64,000 nucleotides of DNA from Polynucleobacter sp. 80A-SIGWE (lineage in GTDB: Bacteria > Pseudomonadota > Gammaproteobacteria > Burkholderiales > Burkholderiaceae). The DNA lies in the NCBI RefSeq assembly GCF_018882295.1, contig NZ_JACVOR010000002.1:558001-622000 (forward strand), given 5' to 3'. A program made the translations under genes and the position numbers. The notes beneath the pieces are model-generated. The model saw only the letters and a program-made list of their open reading frames with translations. It had not been told where the DNA came from and ran no database searches. Positions 10,091 through 19,670 of the stretch are shown piece by piece (position 1 is the stretch's first letter; each line of letters starts with the position of its first letter).

Positions 10091-10912
10091 ATGGCAACGG
10101 TTCTCGTCTTCGATATTGAAACTATTCCTGATGTTGCGGGATTGCGTCGCCTCAATGATTATCCCGATACCTTGTCTGATAGTGAAGTCGCTGCTAAAGC
10201 GATGGCTGAACGTGCGGAAAAGACAGGCAGTGAGTTTTTGCCGCTCTATCTGCAACGTATCTGCGCTATCTCCTGCGTCATACGCAGAACAACCAAGGAT
10301 GGCTCACCGCAAATAAAAGTGGGAACCTTAGGCACTGCGCAAGATGATGAGAAGGTATTGATTCAGACCTTCTTTGAGCTCGTTGAAAAATATACCCCCC
10401 AGTTAGTGTCTTGGAATGGCAGTGGCTTTGACCTGCCGGTTTTGCATTACCGCGCCTTAGCAAACCATGTACAAGCACCGCGCTACTGGGAGATGGGCGA
10501 GAGCCAGGAAAACGACAGCCGTGAATTCAAGTGGAACAACTACATCAGTCGTTATCACATGCGTCATCTCGATTTGATGGATCTTTTGGCTAAATTTAAT
10601 GGCCGTGCCAATGCACCTTTAGATGGATTGGCAAAGCTCTGCGGTTTCCCGGGCAAGATGGGCATGGATGGCAGTCAGGTCTGGCCTGCTTATCAAGAAG
10701 GTAGGATCGATGAGATTCGTCGCTATTGTGAAACCGACGTCGTCAATACCTATTTGATGTACTGCCGTTTTCAGTTGATGCGTGGCGGCTTCTCATTAGA
10801 AGAGTACAAAGAAGAAATCACTTTCGTTAAAGCCTATTTAGAAAAAGAATCTAAAGAGCCGCATGGCGAGCAGTGGCAAGAATATCTCTTGGATTTCGCT
10901 CCCGATGCGTAG
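10091..10912 (+). CDS. PolB-like 3'-5' exonuclease
   Basis: Predicted stand-alone proofreading-type exonuclease of 273 residues of the DNA polymerase B exonuclease-2 family. The DEDD-type motifs are visible: FDIETIPD at 7-14 (Asp and Glu), SWNGSGFDLPVL in the middle (Asp), and YCETDVVNTYLMY near the C-terminus (Asp). It would remove nucleotides from 3' ends of DNA; the biological substrate is not established. It overlaps the likely start of rlmD by a few bases. It occupies the spot between nlpD and rlmD where Burkholderia-type genomes usually carry rpoS, although nuclease genes of this family are also common in betaproteobacteria. Confidence 0.85.
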   Translation: MATVLVFDIETIPDVAGLRRLNDYPDTLSDSEVAAKAMAERAEKTGSEFLPLYLQRICAISCVIRRTTKDGSPQIKVGTLGTAQDDEKVLIQTFFELVEKYTPQLVSWNGSGFDLPVLHYRALANHVQAPRYWEMGESQENDSREFKWNNYISRYHMRHLDLMDLLAKFNGRANAPLDGLAKLCGFPGKMGMDGSQVWPAYQEGRIDEIRRYCETDVVNTYLMYCRFQLMRGGFSLEEYKEEITFVKAYLEKESKEPHGEQWQEYLLDFAPDA

Positions 10913-12332
10913 AGGTGAAAAGCCGGTCCATATCGTCGTGACTGAGCCAGTACGAGTTGACTCCCTTGATCTAGATGCCCAAGGTATTGCGCGCTTAGCA
11001 CCTAACGAGGAAGAAGCTGCAGAGGGTCAAAGCGGCAAGGTCATTTTTATTCAAGGGGCATTGCCAACTGAGCTCGTCACTTATGTCATTACGCGTGACA
11101 AAGCCCGCTTCAGCAAAGCTAAGGTACTCGACATCCTCAAGCCTGCAGTATTTCGAGCTGAACCCAAGTGCAAGGCATTTGGGGTTTGCGGTGGTTGCAC
11201 CATGCAACACTTGGATATACGGGCGCAGGTTGCAATGAAGCAGCGAGTGCTTGAAGACGATCTTAAACACATAGCAAAAGTCGCCCCTGAAGAAATTCTT
11301 CGCCCCATGGGTGGTCCCGCTTGGGAGTACCGTCATCGCGCGCGCTTAAGTGCGGTTAATCGCTCGATTAAAAAAGGTACCGTTCTGATTGGGTTTCATG
11401 AGGGTAAGAGTGGTTATGTTGCTGACATGACTACTTGTGAGATTTTGCCTAAGCATGTTTCTGATTTATTGCCAGAGATGCGTAAATTGGTCATGGGTTT
11501 ATCCATTGTCGATCGCATGCCGCAAATTGAGATTGCTGTAGGCGAACCTGAGGATCCCAATTCAGATGACCCTAAAAAATCAAAGCCAGTTACTGCATTG
11601 GTTTTCAGAAACCTGCTACCTTTAACGCCGGCCGACGAACAATTGCTCAGAGACTTTGCAGATACCCATCAAGTCTGGGTGTGGTTGCAACCTAAAGGCA
11701 TTGAAACTGTTGCACCGTTCTATCCATTAACGGGCAAGCTTTGTTATCGCCTACCCGAGTTTGAAATCGAGATGCCATTTAAACCGGCGGATTTCACGCA
11801 AGTGAATCACATGATGAACCGCGCATTGGTCAGCAGGGCGATTCGCCTCTTAGAGGTTCAAGCAACTGATCGAGTGCTCGACTTGTTCTGTGGCATTGGC
11901 AATTTCACGTTGCCGCTCGCAAGACGAGCAAAAACTGTATTAGGTATCGAGGGCTTGGAAAGCCTGACCACCAGAGCTAAAGCTAATGCCGAACACAATC
12001 AACTCGCCGATAAAGTCAGCTTCATGCAAAGCAATTTGTTTGAAGTGACAACAGAAACCATTGCCTCATGGGGTGGGGCTGAGCGCTGGTTGATGGATCC
12101 TCCACGTGAAGGCGCCATGGAGATCTGCCAAGCATTAGCCTTATTGCATGAGCAGGGAAGTGATCTTCCGCCGCAGCGCATTGTGTATGTCTCTTGCAAC
12201 CCAAAGACCCTAGCAAGAGATACCGATATTCTTTGCCATCAAGCGGGTTATGTTCTCAAGAGTGCAGGCATCGTCAATATGTTCCCCCACACATCCCATG
12301 TGGAGTCGATGGCGGTATTTGAAAGACCTTAA
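10905..12332 (+). CDS. rlmD: 23S rRNA (uracil-5)-methyltransferase RlmD
   Basis: SAM-dependent enzyme that makes 5-methyluridine at position 1939 of 23S rRNA. An N-terminal TRAM-like beta-barrel is followed by an iron-sulfur cluster site with cysteines in CKAFGVCGGCTMQHL plus a preceding or later Cys. The C-terminal Rossmann domain has LDLFCGIGNFTLPLA (SAM binding), the DPPREG motif and YVSCNPKTLARD with the nucleophilic Cys. The reading frame opens at 10863, but the ATG at 10905, overlapping the exonuclease stop, gives a normal N-terminus (MRRGEKP) and is my preferred start. A strong terminator follows at 12361. Confidence 0.92.
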   Translation: MRRGEKPVHIVVTEPVRVDSLDLDAQGIARLAPNEEEAAEGQSGKVIFIQGALPTELVTYVITRDKARFSKAKVLDILKPAVFRAEPKCKAFGVCGGCTMQHLDIRAQVAMKQRVLEDDLKHIAKVAPEEILRPMGGPAWEYRHRARLSAVNRSIKKGTVLIGFHEGKSGYVADMTTCEILPKHVSDLLPEMRKLVMGLSIVDRMPQIEIAVGEPEDPNSDDPKKSKPVTALVFRNLLPLTPADEQLLRDFADTHQVWVWLQPKGIETVAPFYPLTGKLCYRLPEFEIEMPFKPADFTQVNHMMNRALVSRAIRLLEVQATDRVLDLFCGIGNFTLPLARRAKTVLGIEGLESLTTRAKANAEHNQLADKVSFMQSNLFEVTTETIASWGGAERWLMDPPREGAMEICQALALLHEQGSDLPPQRIVYVSCNPKTLARDTDILCHQAGYVLKSAGIVNMFPHTSHVESMAVFERP

Positions 12333-12360
12333 GACCTTAGAAGTCAGCATCAAGATAAAG

Positions 12361-12386
12361 AAAAAGGCACCCGCGGGTGCCTTTTC
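12361..12386. terminator. Bidirectional rho-independent terminator
   Basis: A 16-base perfect palindrome GGCACCCGCGGGTGCC (12366-12381) is flanked by an A-run on the left and a T-run on the right. It lies between the convergent rlmD and BI-1/YccA genes and can serve both. Confidence 0.92.
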
Positions 12387-12407
12387 TATTGAAGCTTGAA
12401 GTAATAC

Positions 12408-13109
12408 TTAGTCTCTATTGCCACCCACAATGCCCAAGAGTGCGAGCAAGTTGGTGAAGACGTTATAGACATCTAGGTAGATAGCTAAAGTAGCCATGAT
12501 GTAGTTGGTCTCGCCACCATTAATGATGCGTTGAACATCAACCAGGATGAAGGCGGAGAAGATCGCGATTGCCAACACCATCACAGTCAACATCAAAGCA
12601 GGTAACTGCAACCAGATGTTGGCTAATGAAGCCACGATCAAGAGCAGTACGCCAACCATCAACCATTTGCCCATGCCTGAGAAATCGCTCTTGCTCACAG
12701 TAGCAATGGTTGCCATCACAGCAAAAATTGCACCAGTGCCGCCAAAAGCCAGCATGATTAAGGTAGCACCATTGCTGTAGCTATTGAGTGTGTAGCCCAC
12801 CAGACCGGACATCATGATGCCCATAAAGAAGGTGAAGCCTAAAAGCAGCAGAACACCAGCTCCGGTGTCTTTGTTTTTCTCAATTGCCCAGAAGAAGCCA
12901 AAGGCGATTGCCATAAAGACGATGAAACCCAAGAATGGGCTGCTCGCCATGAAGTTAAGCCCAAATGCAACGCCAAGCCATGCGCCAATGACAGTAGGGA
13001 CCATTGAGAGCGCCAAAAGGGCGTAGGTATTGCGAAGTACGCGGTTGCGTATCTGTGGGGTGCTAATCGAGCCTGTTTGCCCAAAGCCGTAAGAGTTCAG
13101 ATCACTCAT
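12408..13109 (-). CDS. Bax inhibitor-1 / YccA family membrane protein
   Basis: Integral membrane protein of 233 residues with about seven transmembrane helices, of the BI-1 (TMBIM) family. In E. coli the YccA homologue interacts with the FtsH protease that is itself modulated by HflKC; those genes are encoded elsewhere in this window. The open frame extends upstream to 13199, but the ATG at 13107-13109 gives the typical soluble N-terminus MSDLNSYGFG and is preceded by GGAGTC, so I use it. The C-terminus with LAIYLDVYNVFTNLLALLG is the conserved family signature. Function in bacteria is poorly defined: a pH-sensitive leak channel or protease modulator. Confidence 0.9.
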   Translation of the reverse strand: MSDLNSYGFGQTGSISTPQIRNRVLRNTYALLALSMVPTVIGAWLGVAFGLNFMASSPFLGFIVFMAIAFGFFWAIEKNKDTGAGVLLLLGFTFFMGIMMSGLVGYTLNSYSNGATLIMLAFGGTGAIFAVMATIATVSKSDFSGMGKWLMVGVLLLIVASLANIWLQLPALMLTVMVLAIAIFSAFILVDVQRIINGGETNYIMATLAIYLDVYNVFTNLLALLGIVGGNRD

Positions 13110-13285
13110 ATTGACTCCTTTTTCATAGTTGATACACGAGCCCACGAGGGGCTGTTGACAGTAAGTATAGACAAAATGGGCTAATTTCAAGCCCCCCATG
13201 AAAAGGACTACAAGTTAAAGGGTTATGCCCTGTAAATTCAATGGCTTAGCTACGCCCAGATCAGGGTAAATACGGTCAGGCGATG

Positions 13286-13291
13286 TATAAT
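13286..13291 (+). promoter_or_regulatory. Likely -10 element for ndk
   Basis: TATAAT at 13286-13291, about 113 bases upstream of the ndk start, in the 294-base gap between the divergent BI-1 and ndk genes. No good -35 hexamer is found 16-18 bases upstream. The rest of this gap shows nothing else that I can support. Confidence 0.45.
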
Positions 13292-13403
13292 TCGGGGGTC
13301 GCTGAATTCCTGGCGCGTTGTAGGAAATAGGGCAGAAGTTCACCCTGGGTCCAAATTGGCGCTAATTTCAGCAAAATCTTTGAAATCACTATTGGAGTTT
13401 TAC

Positions 13404-13829
13404 ATGGCTATCGAACGCACCCTTTCAATTATCAAACCTGATGCTGTTGCAAAAAACGTAATCGGCAAGATCTATGACCGTTTCGAATCTGCTGGTTTGA
13501 AGATTGTTGCGTCCAGAATGGCGCATTTGTCACAAGCTGAAGCTGAGCAGTTCTACGCTGTGCACGCTGCACGTCCTTTCTTTAAAGATTTGGTGAGCTT
13601 CATGATTTCTGGTCCTGTAATGATTCAGGTATTAGAAGGCGAAGGCGCAATTGCTAAGAACCGTGACTTGATGGGTGCTACTGATCCTAAGAAGGCAGAC
13701 AAAGGCACTATCCGTGCTGATTTTGCTGACAGCATCGATGCAAACGCTGTTCATGGCTCTGATGCTCCTGAAACTGCTGCTGTCGAAGTTGCATTCTTCT
13801 TCGCTGGCATGAACGTTTTCAATCGTTAA
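13404..13829 (+). CDS. ndk: Nucleoside diphosphate kinase
   Basis: Transfers the gamma-phosphate of ATP to nucleoside diphosphates. From the ATG at 13404 ([15 protein letters not shown]) the protein is 141 residues, the standard length; the open frame reaches back to 13356 but those residues do not belong to the family. A GGAG site lies at 13394-13397. The active-site histidine is in [12 protein letters not shown] (about residue 117), and IKPDAV and GTIRADF are typical nucleotide-site elements. It begins the conserved block ndk-rlmN-ispG-hisS of beta- and gammaproteobacteria. Confidence 0.97.
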   Translation: MAIERTLSIIKPDAVAKNVIGKIYDRFESAGLKIVASRMAHLSQAEAEQFYAVHAARPFFKDLVSFMISGPVMIQVLEGEGAIAKNRDLMGATDPKKADKGTIRADFADSIDANAVHGSDAPETAAVEVAFFFAGMNVFNR

Positions 13830-13875
13830 TTCACGATTGCTAACGAACAACCTATTTAATACATAAGTAGGCGCA

Positions 13876-15114
13876 TTGACCTCCCCGCGCGTAAATCTCT
13901 TAGATTTTGACGCTGACCAAATGGCAGCGTATGTCGCGGGGTTGAATGAAAAGCCCTTTAGGGCGAAGCAACTCATGCAGTGGATACACCAACGTGGTGT
14001 TTCTGACATCAACGACATGAGTGACTTAGCAAAAAGCTTTCGAGCAACACTGCTTGATAAAGCAGAAGTCCTTTCCCTCCCGGTAATTAAAGATGAGCAT
14101 GCAGCAGACGGCACCCGCAAGTGGTTGCTAGATGTTGGAGCTGGTAATGCTGTGGAGTCTGTATTTATTCCTGAAGATGATCGTGGCACTTTGTGCATCT
14201 CATCCCAGGCTGGTTGCGCAGTCAATTGCCGTTTTTGCTCAACAGGGCATCAAGGCTTCTCGCGCAATCTCACCGCTGGTGAAATCATTGGCCAACTCTG
14301 GTTTGCAGAGCATTTACTCCGAACAGATCCGAATGCCGTTCGCCGTATTGAGAAATACCCAACACCCGGCTGGGAACACACGGGTCGCGTGATCTCGAAT
14401 GTGGTCTTGATGGGCATGGGCGAGCCTTTGCTCAACTATGACAACGTCGTTACTGCTTTGCGTTTAATGCTCGATGACAGAGCCTATGGTTTATCACGCC
14501 GCCGTGTGACTGTATCCACTTCCGGCGTTGTGCCGATGATTGATCGCTTGGCGCAAGATTGCCCAGTAGCGTTGGCGGTGTCATTACATGCGCCGAATGA
14601 CAAACTGCGTGATCAACTTGTTCCGTTGAATCAAAAATATCCTTTAAGAGAATTGCTTGCTGCGTGCGAACGGTATTTGCCTTTTGCCCCAAGGGATTTC
14701 TTAACCTTTGAATACTGCATGCTCGATGGTGTGAATGACTCTGATATTCAGGCAAAAGAGTTGGTGCGCCTATTGGCGAACATCAAGTGCAAGATCAATC
14801 TCATTCCATTTAATCCATTCCCAGAATCTGGATTGAAGCGCTCAACAGCGCAACGTGTGCATGCCTTCGCCAGCATATTGTTAGACGCTGGCATGGTGGC
14901 TACGGTTCGTAAAACCCGTGGTGATGATATTGCTGCTGCCTGTGGCCAGTTAGCCGGTGATGTAGTAGATCGCACTAGAGTTCGTGAGCGCGCAGTACAT
15001 GACAAGCAAATAGAGCATGATTTCGAGGGTGATGCCCAAGAGCTCGAAGATGAAGAAGAGCAAGAGTATCAAGCCGAGCACCCAGTGCAGTGGCTCAAAA
15101 GATTAGACGACTGA
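13876..15114 (+). CDS. rlmN: Dual-specificity RNA methyltransferase RlmN
   Basis: Radical-SAM enzyme that methylates C2 of A2503 in 23S rRNA and of A37 in some tRNAs. The iron-sulfur cysteines are C114, C118 and C121 (CxxxCxxC in [16 protein letters not shown]). [19 protein letters not shown] and the late [15 protein letters not shown] with the catalytic C-terminal Cys are all present. At 412 residues it is somewhat longer than E. coli RlmN (384) owing to an acidic, glutamate-rich C-terminal tail of unknown role. It starts with TTG 46 bases after ndk. The gene is followed directly by ispG, without the pilW and rodZ genes often found here. Confidence 0.95.
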   Translation: MTSPRVNLLDFDADQMAAYVAGLNEKPFRAKQLMQWIHQRGVSDINDMSDLAKSFRATLLDKAEVLSLPVIKDEHAADGTRKWLLDVGAGNAVESVFIPEDDRGTLCISSQAGCAVNCRFCSTGHQGFSRNLTAGEIIGQLWFAEHLLRTDPNAVRRIEKYPTPGWEHTGRVISNVVLMGMGEPLLNYDNVVTALRLMLDDRAYGLSRRRVTVSTSGVVPMIDRLAQDCPVALAVSLHAPNDKLRDQLVPLNQKYPLRELLAACERYLPFAPRDFLTFEYCMLDGVNDSDIQAKELVRLLANIKCKINLIPFNPFPESGLKRSTAQRVHAFASILLDAGMVATVRKTRGDDIAAACGQLAGDVVDRTRVRERAVHDKQIEHDFEGDAQELEDEEEQEYQAEHPVQWLKRLDD

Positions 15115-15132
15115 TTTCACAATACAAGTCCA

Positions 15133-16401
15133 ATGAGTAATTCATCTAACAATCTTCCAAAGCTGCCTTTAGGCCCATCGCCTAAGAGGGCTACTCGTCA
15201 GGCAACGGTTGCCTGGAAAACGAACATCATTACGATTGGTGGCGATGCGCCAGTTCGCGTCCAATCCATGACCAATACTGATACTGCTGATGCGGTTGGC
15301 ACGGCTATTCAAGTTAAAGAGTTAGCTCGTGCTGGTTCAGAGATGGTGCGTATTACGGTAGACACGCCAGCCGCAGCTGAAGCAGTTCCATACATTCGTG
15401 AGCAGTTGGACAAGATGGATGTTTTGGTCCCATTGATTGGTGACTTCCATTACAACGGCCACACTTTATTAAACGACTACCCAGAGTGTGCCAAAGCTTT
15501 ATCTAAATACCGCATCAATCCAGGTAATGTGGGTAAGGGCGCAAAGCGCGATCCGCAATTTGCACAAATGATCGAAGCCGCTTGTAAATATGACAAGCCG
15601 ATTCGGATTGGTGTGAACTGGGGCAGCTTAGACCAAGACTTGCTCGCTAGCATTATGGATGCCAATGCAGCATTGCCTGTTCCCAAGACTGCACAAGAAG
15701 TGATGATTGAGGCATTGATTCAGTCTGCATTGCAGTCTGCAGAAAAGGCTGTGGAGTTCGGCATGAACCCCAATCAAATTTTGCTGTCTTGCAAAGTCAG
15801 TAATGTGCAAGATTTAGTAGCTGTGTATCGCGATCTCTCGCGTCGCTCTGATTACCCATTGCATTTAGGTCTTACAGAGGCAGGCATGGGCAGTAAAGGT
15901 ATCGTATCTTCAACAGCAGCAATGGGTATCTTGTTGCAAGAGGGTATTGGTGACACCATTCGGGTTTCTTTAACGCCTGATCCTGGCGCGCCACGCGAGA
16001 ACGAAATTATTGTTGCGCAAGAAATTTTGCAAACCATGGGATTGCGTAATTTCACACCGATGGTAATTGCTTGCCCTGGTTGCGGAAGAACGACAAGTAC
16101 GACCTTCCAAGAGTTGGCTGCAAATATTCAGTCATACCTACGCCAACAAATGCCGGTCTGGAAAAAAACCCACCCTGGTGTTGAGGCAATGAATGTTGCA
16201 GTCATGGGCTGTATCGTGAATGGCCCAGGCGAGAGTAAGCACGCTAATATTGGCGTCTCATTACCCGGTACTGGCGAGACTCCGGCTGCCCCTGTCTTTG
16301 TAGATGGCGTCAAAGTAAAGACATTGCGTGGTGACAATATTGCTCAAGAGTTTCAGGTAATTGTGGATGAGTACGTGAACCGGAATTACGCACCGAAATA
16401 A
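15133..16401 (+). CDS. ispG: 4-hydroxy-3-methylbut-2-en-1-yl diphosphate synthase
   Basis: Iron-sulfur enzyme of the non-mevalonate isoprenoid pathway (GcpE) that converts MEcPP to HMBPP. At 422 residues it matches the short proteobacterial form without the extra central domain found in plants. The N-terminal TIM-barrel half contains [13 protein letters not shown]; the C-terminal half holds the cluster ligands in IACPGCGRT and [10 protein letters not shown]. It starts 18 bases after rlmN and belongs to the same transcription unit. A short A/C-rich spacer follows before hisS. Confidence 0.96.
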   Translation: MSNSSNNLPKLPLGPSPKRATRQATVAWKTNIITIGGDAPVRVQSMTNTDTADAVGTAIQVKELARAGSEMVRITVDTPAAAEAVPYIREQLDKMDVLVPLIGDFHYNGHTLLNDYPECAKALSKYRINPGNVGKGAKRDPQFAQMIEAACKYDKPIRIGVNWGSLDQDLLASIMDANAALPVPKTAQEVMIEALIQSALQSAEKAVEFGMNPNQILLSCKVSNVQDLVAVYRDLSRRSDYPLHLGLTEAGMGSKGIVSSTAAMGILLQEGIGDTIRVSLTPDPGAPRENEIIVAQEILQTMGLRNFTPMVIACPGCGRTTSTTFQELAANIQSYLRQQMPVWKKTHPGVEAMNVAVMGCIVNGPGESKHANIGVSLPGTGETPAAPVFVDGVKVKTLRGDNIAQEFQVIVDEYVNRNYAPK

Positions 16402-16471
16402 ATGAAGCAAAAACAGAACAACAAATAACAACAACAAATAAGAACGACAAAGAAGAACTGAAGCGCACATC

Positions 16472-17809
16472 ATGACTGACCAGGCTAATCAAGCTAATCA
16501 AGCTAAAGCACAAAAGATCCAAAAAATTAATGGCGTTCGCGGCATGAATGATCTCTTGCCAGCGGATGCTGCACAGTGGACACATTTGGAGCATGTCTTG
16601 CGTGATCTCACTCGCGCCTATGGCTATGAGTTCTTGCGCACTCCGATTGTGGAAGCCACTGCAGTGTTTCAACGCGGCATTGGTGAAGTAACCGATATCG
16701 TTGAAAAAGAAATGTATTCCTTTGAGGATCGCCTTAATGGTGAGCAACTGACATTGCGTCCAGAAGGTACTGCTGCCGTAGTTCGTGCTGTAGTTGAGAA
16801 CAACCTTCTCTATGAAGGGCCAAAGCGTCTTTGGTACACGGGGCCAATGTTCCGTCATGAGCGCCCACAACGTGGTCGCTATCGCCAGTTCCATCAATTT
16901 GGTATTGAAGCGATGGGCTTTGCTGGTCCCGATATTGATGCTGAAATCATTTTGATGGGTCAACGTCTTTGGGATGAGCTCGGCTTGAAGGGTGTGCGTC
17001 TAGAGATTAATTCTTTAGGGCAGGCTCCTGAGCGTGCTGAGCATCGCGCTGCCTTGGTAACGTACTTTGAGAAAAATAAAGAACAGCTTGACGAGGATTC
17101 CCAACGTCGCTTGCTAACCAATCCATTGCGTATCTTGGATTCTAAAAATCCAGCAATGCAGGATTTGATTGAAGGCGCGCCAAAATTATTGGATTTCTTG
17201 GGTGAAGAGTCACTCAAGCATTTCGACGCAGTTCAGGCATTGCTCAAGGCAAATAACATTCCCTGCAAGATCAACCCCCGGTTAGTTCGTGGTTTGGATT
17301 ATTACAACCTGACTGTTTTTGAGTGGATTACCGAAGAGTTGGGCGCTCAGGGCACGATCGCTGGTGGTGGTCGTTATGACCCCTTGATCGAGCGCATGGG
17401 TGGTAAAGCCGCTCCAGCTTGCGGTTGGGCCATGGGTATGGAACGTGTTTTGGAGTTGATGAAGGTTTCCGGATCCTTGCCAGAGCCGCAAGCTCAGTGC
17501 GATGCCTTTGTCATTCACCAGGGTGGCGAAACCTTAACTGCCGCCATGATCATTGCCGAGCGCCTGCGTAACGCCGGTATCGATGTTGTCCTCTTTTGCC
17601 CTCCGGATGGCCAAACCGCCAGCTTTAAGTCACAAATGAAGAAGGCAGATGCGAGCGGGGCAGCCTATGCAGTCATTATTGGGCCGGATGAATTGGCTAA
17701 AAATGAGGCTCAGCTCAAGGATTTACGTAGCAGCGGTGAGCAAAAGGCTGTAGCGCTAGATAGCGTTGTAGAGGCTGTAATTGATGCCATAGTTGGCGCC
17801 ACCGAATAG
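16472..17809 (+). CDS. hisS: Histidyl-tRNA synthetase
   Basis: Class II aminoacyl-tRNA synthetase of 445 residues that charges tRNA-His. Motif 2 is [18 protein letters not shown]; the histidine-specific loops [13 protein letters not shown] and AGGGRYDPL are intact, as is the C-terminal anticodon-binding domain. The first roughly 15 residues are Gln/Ala/Lys-rich before the conserved start [12 protein letters not shown]. The 70-base gap after ispG is G-poor and CAA-rich, likely unstructured RNA in the same transcript. A paralogue of its catalytic domain, hisZ, lies at 25074. Confidence 0.97.
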   Translation: MTDQANQANQAKAQKIQKINGVRGMNDLLPADAAQWTHLEHVLRDLTRAYGYEFLRTPIVEATAVFQRGIGEVTDIVEKEMYSFEDRLNGEQLTLRPEGTAAVVRAVVENNLLYEGPKRLWYTGPMFRHERPQRGRYRQFHQFGIEAMGFAGPDIDAEIILMGQRLWDELGLKGVRLEINSLGQAPERAEHRAALVTYFEKNKEQLDEDSQRRLLTNPLRILDSKNPAMQDLIEGAPKLLDFLGEESLKHFDAVQALLKANNIPCKINPRLVRGLDYYNLTVFEWITEELGAQGTIAGGGRYDPLIERMGGKAAPACGWAMGMERVLELMKVSGSLPEPQAQCDAFVIHQGGETLTAAMIIAERLRNAGIDVVLFCPPDGQTASFKSQMKKADASGAAYAVIIGPDELAKNEAQLKDLRSSGEQKAVALDSVVEAVIDAIVGATE

Positions 17810-17856
17810 AATTAAGACATTAATATTAAAAACTGTATTTATTAGCTTGGATTGAC

Positions 17857-18516
17857 ATGCCTTTAGACCTAGAAGAACAAGAACAAGTAGATCAACTTAA
17901 AGCATTCTGGCAAAAGTATCGCAACCTGATTACCGGTGTTGTGACTGCTGCTTTATTTGCTTATTCAGCCTATAGCGGTTACCAATGGTGGCGTACTAGC
18001 CAAGCCGCAGCCGCATCTCAGTTATACGAGACCATGGTTACCGCGATTAACAAGGGTGATAAAGATCAAACCTTACGTGCTGCTGATGATTTGCAAAAGC
18101 AGTTTTCTGGTACACCGTATGCGGCAATGTCCAGCTTAGTCGCTGCGAGGATTGCATCTGATGCGGGTGACTCAGCAAAAGCTATGGATTATTTACGTTG
18201 GGCTGCTAAGAATTCTTCCGACCAGGGTTATTTGGCTTTAGCTAAATTGCGTTTGATAGCGCAGCTGATAGAGCAGGGCACTGAAAAAGATTTAGCTGAA
18301 GCGGATGCCATTCTGAAAGAAAAGCGTGTCGCAGGCTTTGAGGCATTGTGGTTAGAGCGTCGTGGCGATTGGTATTTGGCTCAAAAGAATACTGCGGATG
18401 CGCGTAAGAGTTATGAAGCTGCATGGAAGCAGTTGAATGATGCAAAAGAATTCCCTGAAGAGGCGCGTCGTCTCTTGAAGGTTAAATTGGATGCCGTCGG
18501 AGGAGTAGCTCAGTGA
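17857..18516 (+). CDS. yfgM: YfgM-family TPR membrane protein
   Basis: Ancillary SecYEG-associated protein of 219 residues. A short acidic cytoplasmic N-terminus (MPLDLEEQEQ) is followed by one transmembrane helix at about 23-41 and a periplasmic tetratricopeptide-like helical domain. In E. coli YfgM works with the chaperone PpiD at the translocon, passing outer-membrane and periplasmic substrates on. It lies between hisS and bamB as in E. coli and other proteobacteria, and its stop overlaps the bamB start region, so the two are coupled. Confidence 0.9.
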   Translation: MPLDLEEQEQVDQLKAFWQKYRNLITGVVTAALFAYSAYSGYQWWRTSQAAAASQLYETMVTAINKGDKDQTLRAADDLQKQFSGTPYAAMSSLVAARIASDAGDSAKAMDYLRWAAKNSSDQGYLALAKLRLIAQLIEQGTEKDLAEADAILKEKRVAGFEALWLERRGDWYLAQKNTADARKSYEAAWKQLNDAKEFPEEARRLLKVKLDAVGGVAQ

Positions 18517-19670
18517 TGATGGATTGCAAACGTGTAGCAAAATTAGCAACTACAACCCTCGTATTGGGTTCTGTAGTGCTGGCCTTAACAGCTTGTTCTG
18601 GTGGCTCACGTGTTCGCAAGCCTGCTGAGCTCGTCCCAGTTACCAATCAATTTGACTTAACTCCTGTATGGTCCACCAGCGTCGGATCATCTGAGTCATT
18701 TAACTTTCATCCTGCAGTTGCAGGTGATGCGGTCTATGCAGCATCGCATCGTGGCAATCTCGCGAAGATTGATTTGCGTACCGGTGCAAAAGTTTGGGAA
18801 GCATCTGTACCAGATCGCTTATCTATTGGCCCTGGATCTGACGGCCGTACTACTGCGGTGGTCACCACCAAAGGCACGGTCTATGCTTACGACGATACCG
18901 GCAAGCCTATCTGGAATGTCAGTGTTGGCAGTGAAGTCTTATCTGAGCCAGTAGTTGCTGGTGGACTGGTCATTATCCGCACTTTAGATAATCGCTTTGT
19001 TGGTCTTGATGCTCAGACTGGTGTTCGTAAGTGGACTTATCAACGTCAACAATCTGCACTGTCATTGCGTGTAGGCTACGGCATGCTCGCGATTAATAAT
19101 GAAGTGATTGTGACTGGATTTGCTGGTGGTCGTTTTGGCATGATTGCAATTGCCAATGGCGGTTTGGTTTGGGAGACTCCAGTTTCATTTCCAAAAGGCT
19201 TCTCTGAAATTGAGCGCCTTAATGATGTGACCGCTAAGCCAAGTATGGAAGGCGAAATTATTTGCGCTGTTTCTTATCAAGGTCGCGTAGGTTGCGGTCA
19301 AGCGCGTACTGGAAACCTTTTGTGGTTCAAAGACTATTCAAGCTTTACTGGTACAGCACAAAGTCCTGACCTGGTTTTCTCCTCCAATGAAAAATCGTAT
19401 GTCACTGCCTTTGCAGTCAAGGATGGTTCACAAGTTTGGGAAAACACGCAGCTAACATTTAGAGATGTTGGTGAGCCAATGGCAGTGGGCAGGGTATTAC
19501 TCGTTGGTGATGCACAGGGTTATGTGCATGCACTTTCACAAGCGAATGGTGAAATGCTGGCACGCATTCGTCATGACAGTAGTCCAATCACAGCCGCACC
19601 GATTGCGGTGAATGGCCTCATCTTGGTTCAATCTCAAGGTGGCAAACTAGCGGCGTACAGTCCAAAATGA
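18513..19670 (+). CDS. bamB: Outer membrane assembly lipoprotein BamB
   Basis: Eight-bladed beta-propeller lipoprotein of the BAM complex, which inserts beta-barrel proteins into the outer membrane. The signal peptide ends in a lipobox, LTAC, with Cys28 in this numbering. Repeated PQQ-type blade motifs follow, such as [26 protein letters not shown] and GLVWETPV. Three start codons are adjacent: GTG 18513, ATG 18516 and ATG 18519. The GGAGGAG at 18499-18505 fits any of them, best the first two. The gene overlaps yfgM and der at either end, so all three are translationally linked. Confidence 0.95.
   Translation: MMMDCKRVAKLATTTLVLGSVVLALTACSGGSRVRKPAELVPVTNQFDLTPVWSTSVGSSESFNFHPAVAGDAVYAASHRGNLAKIDLRTGAKVWEASVPDRLSIGPGSDGRTTAVVTTKGTVYAYDDTGKPIWNVSVGSEVLSEPVVAGGLVIIRTLDNRFVGLDAQTGVRKWTYQRQQSALSLRVGYGMLAINNEVIVTGFAGGRFGMIAIANGGLVWETPVSFPKGFSEIERLNDVTAKPSMEGEIICAVSYQGRVGCGQARTGNLLWFKDYSSFTGTAQSPDLVFSSNEKSYVTAFAVKDGSQVWENTQLTFRDVGEPMAVGRVLLVGDAQGYVHALSQANGEMLARIRHDSSPITAAPIAVNGLILVQSQGGKLAAYSPK

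Noticed and set aside
13632..14225. Minus-strand open frame of 197 codons over ndk and rlmN
   Set aside because: Lies opposite two well-conserved genes; composition is Ser/Arg-rich shadow sequence without family features.
16310..16963. Minus-strand open frame of 217 codons over ispG and hisS
   Set aside because: Antisense to conserved genes, no start context and no recognisable domain.
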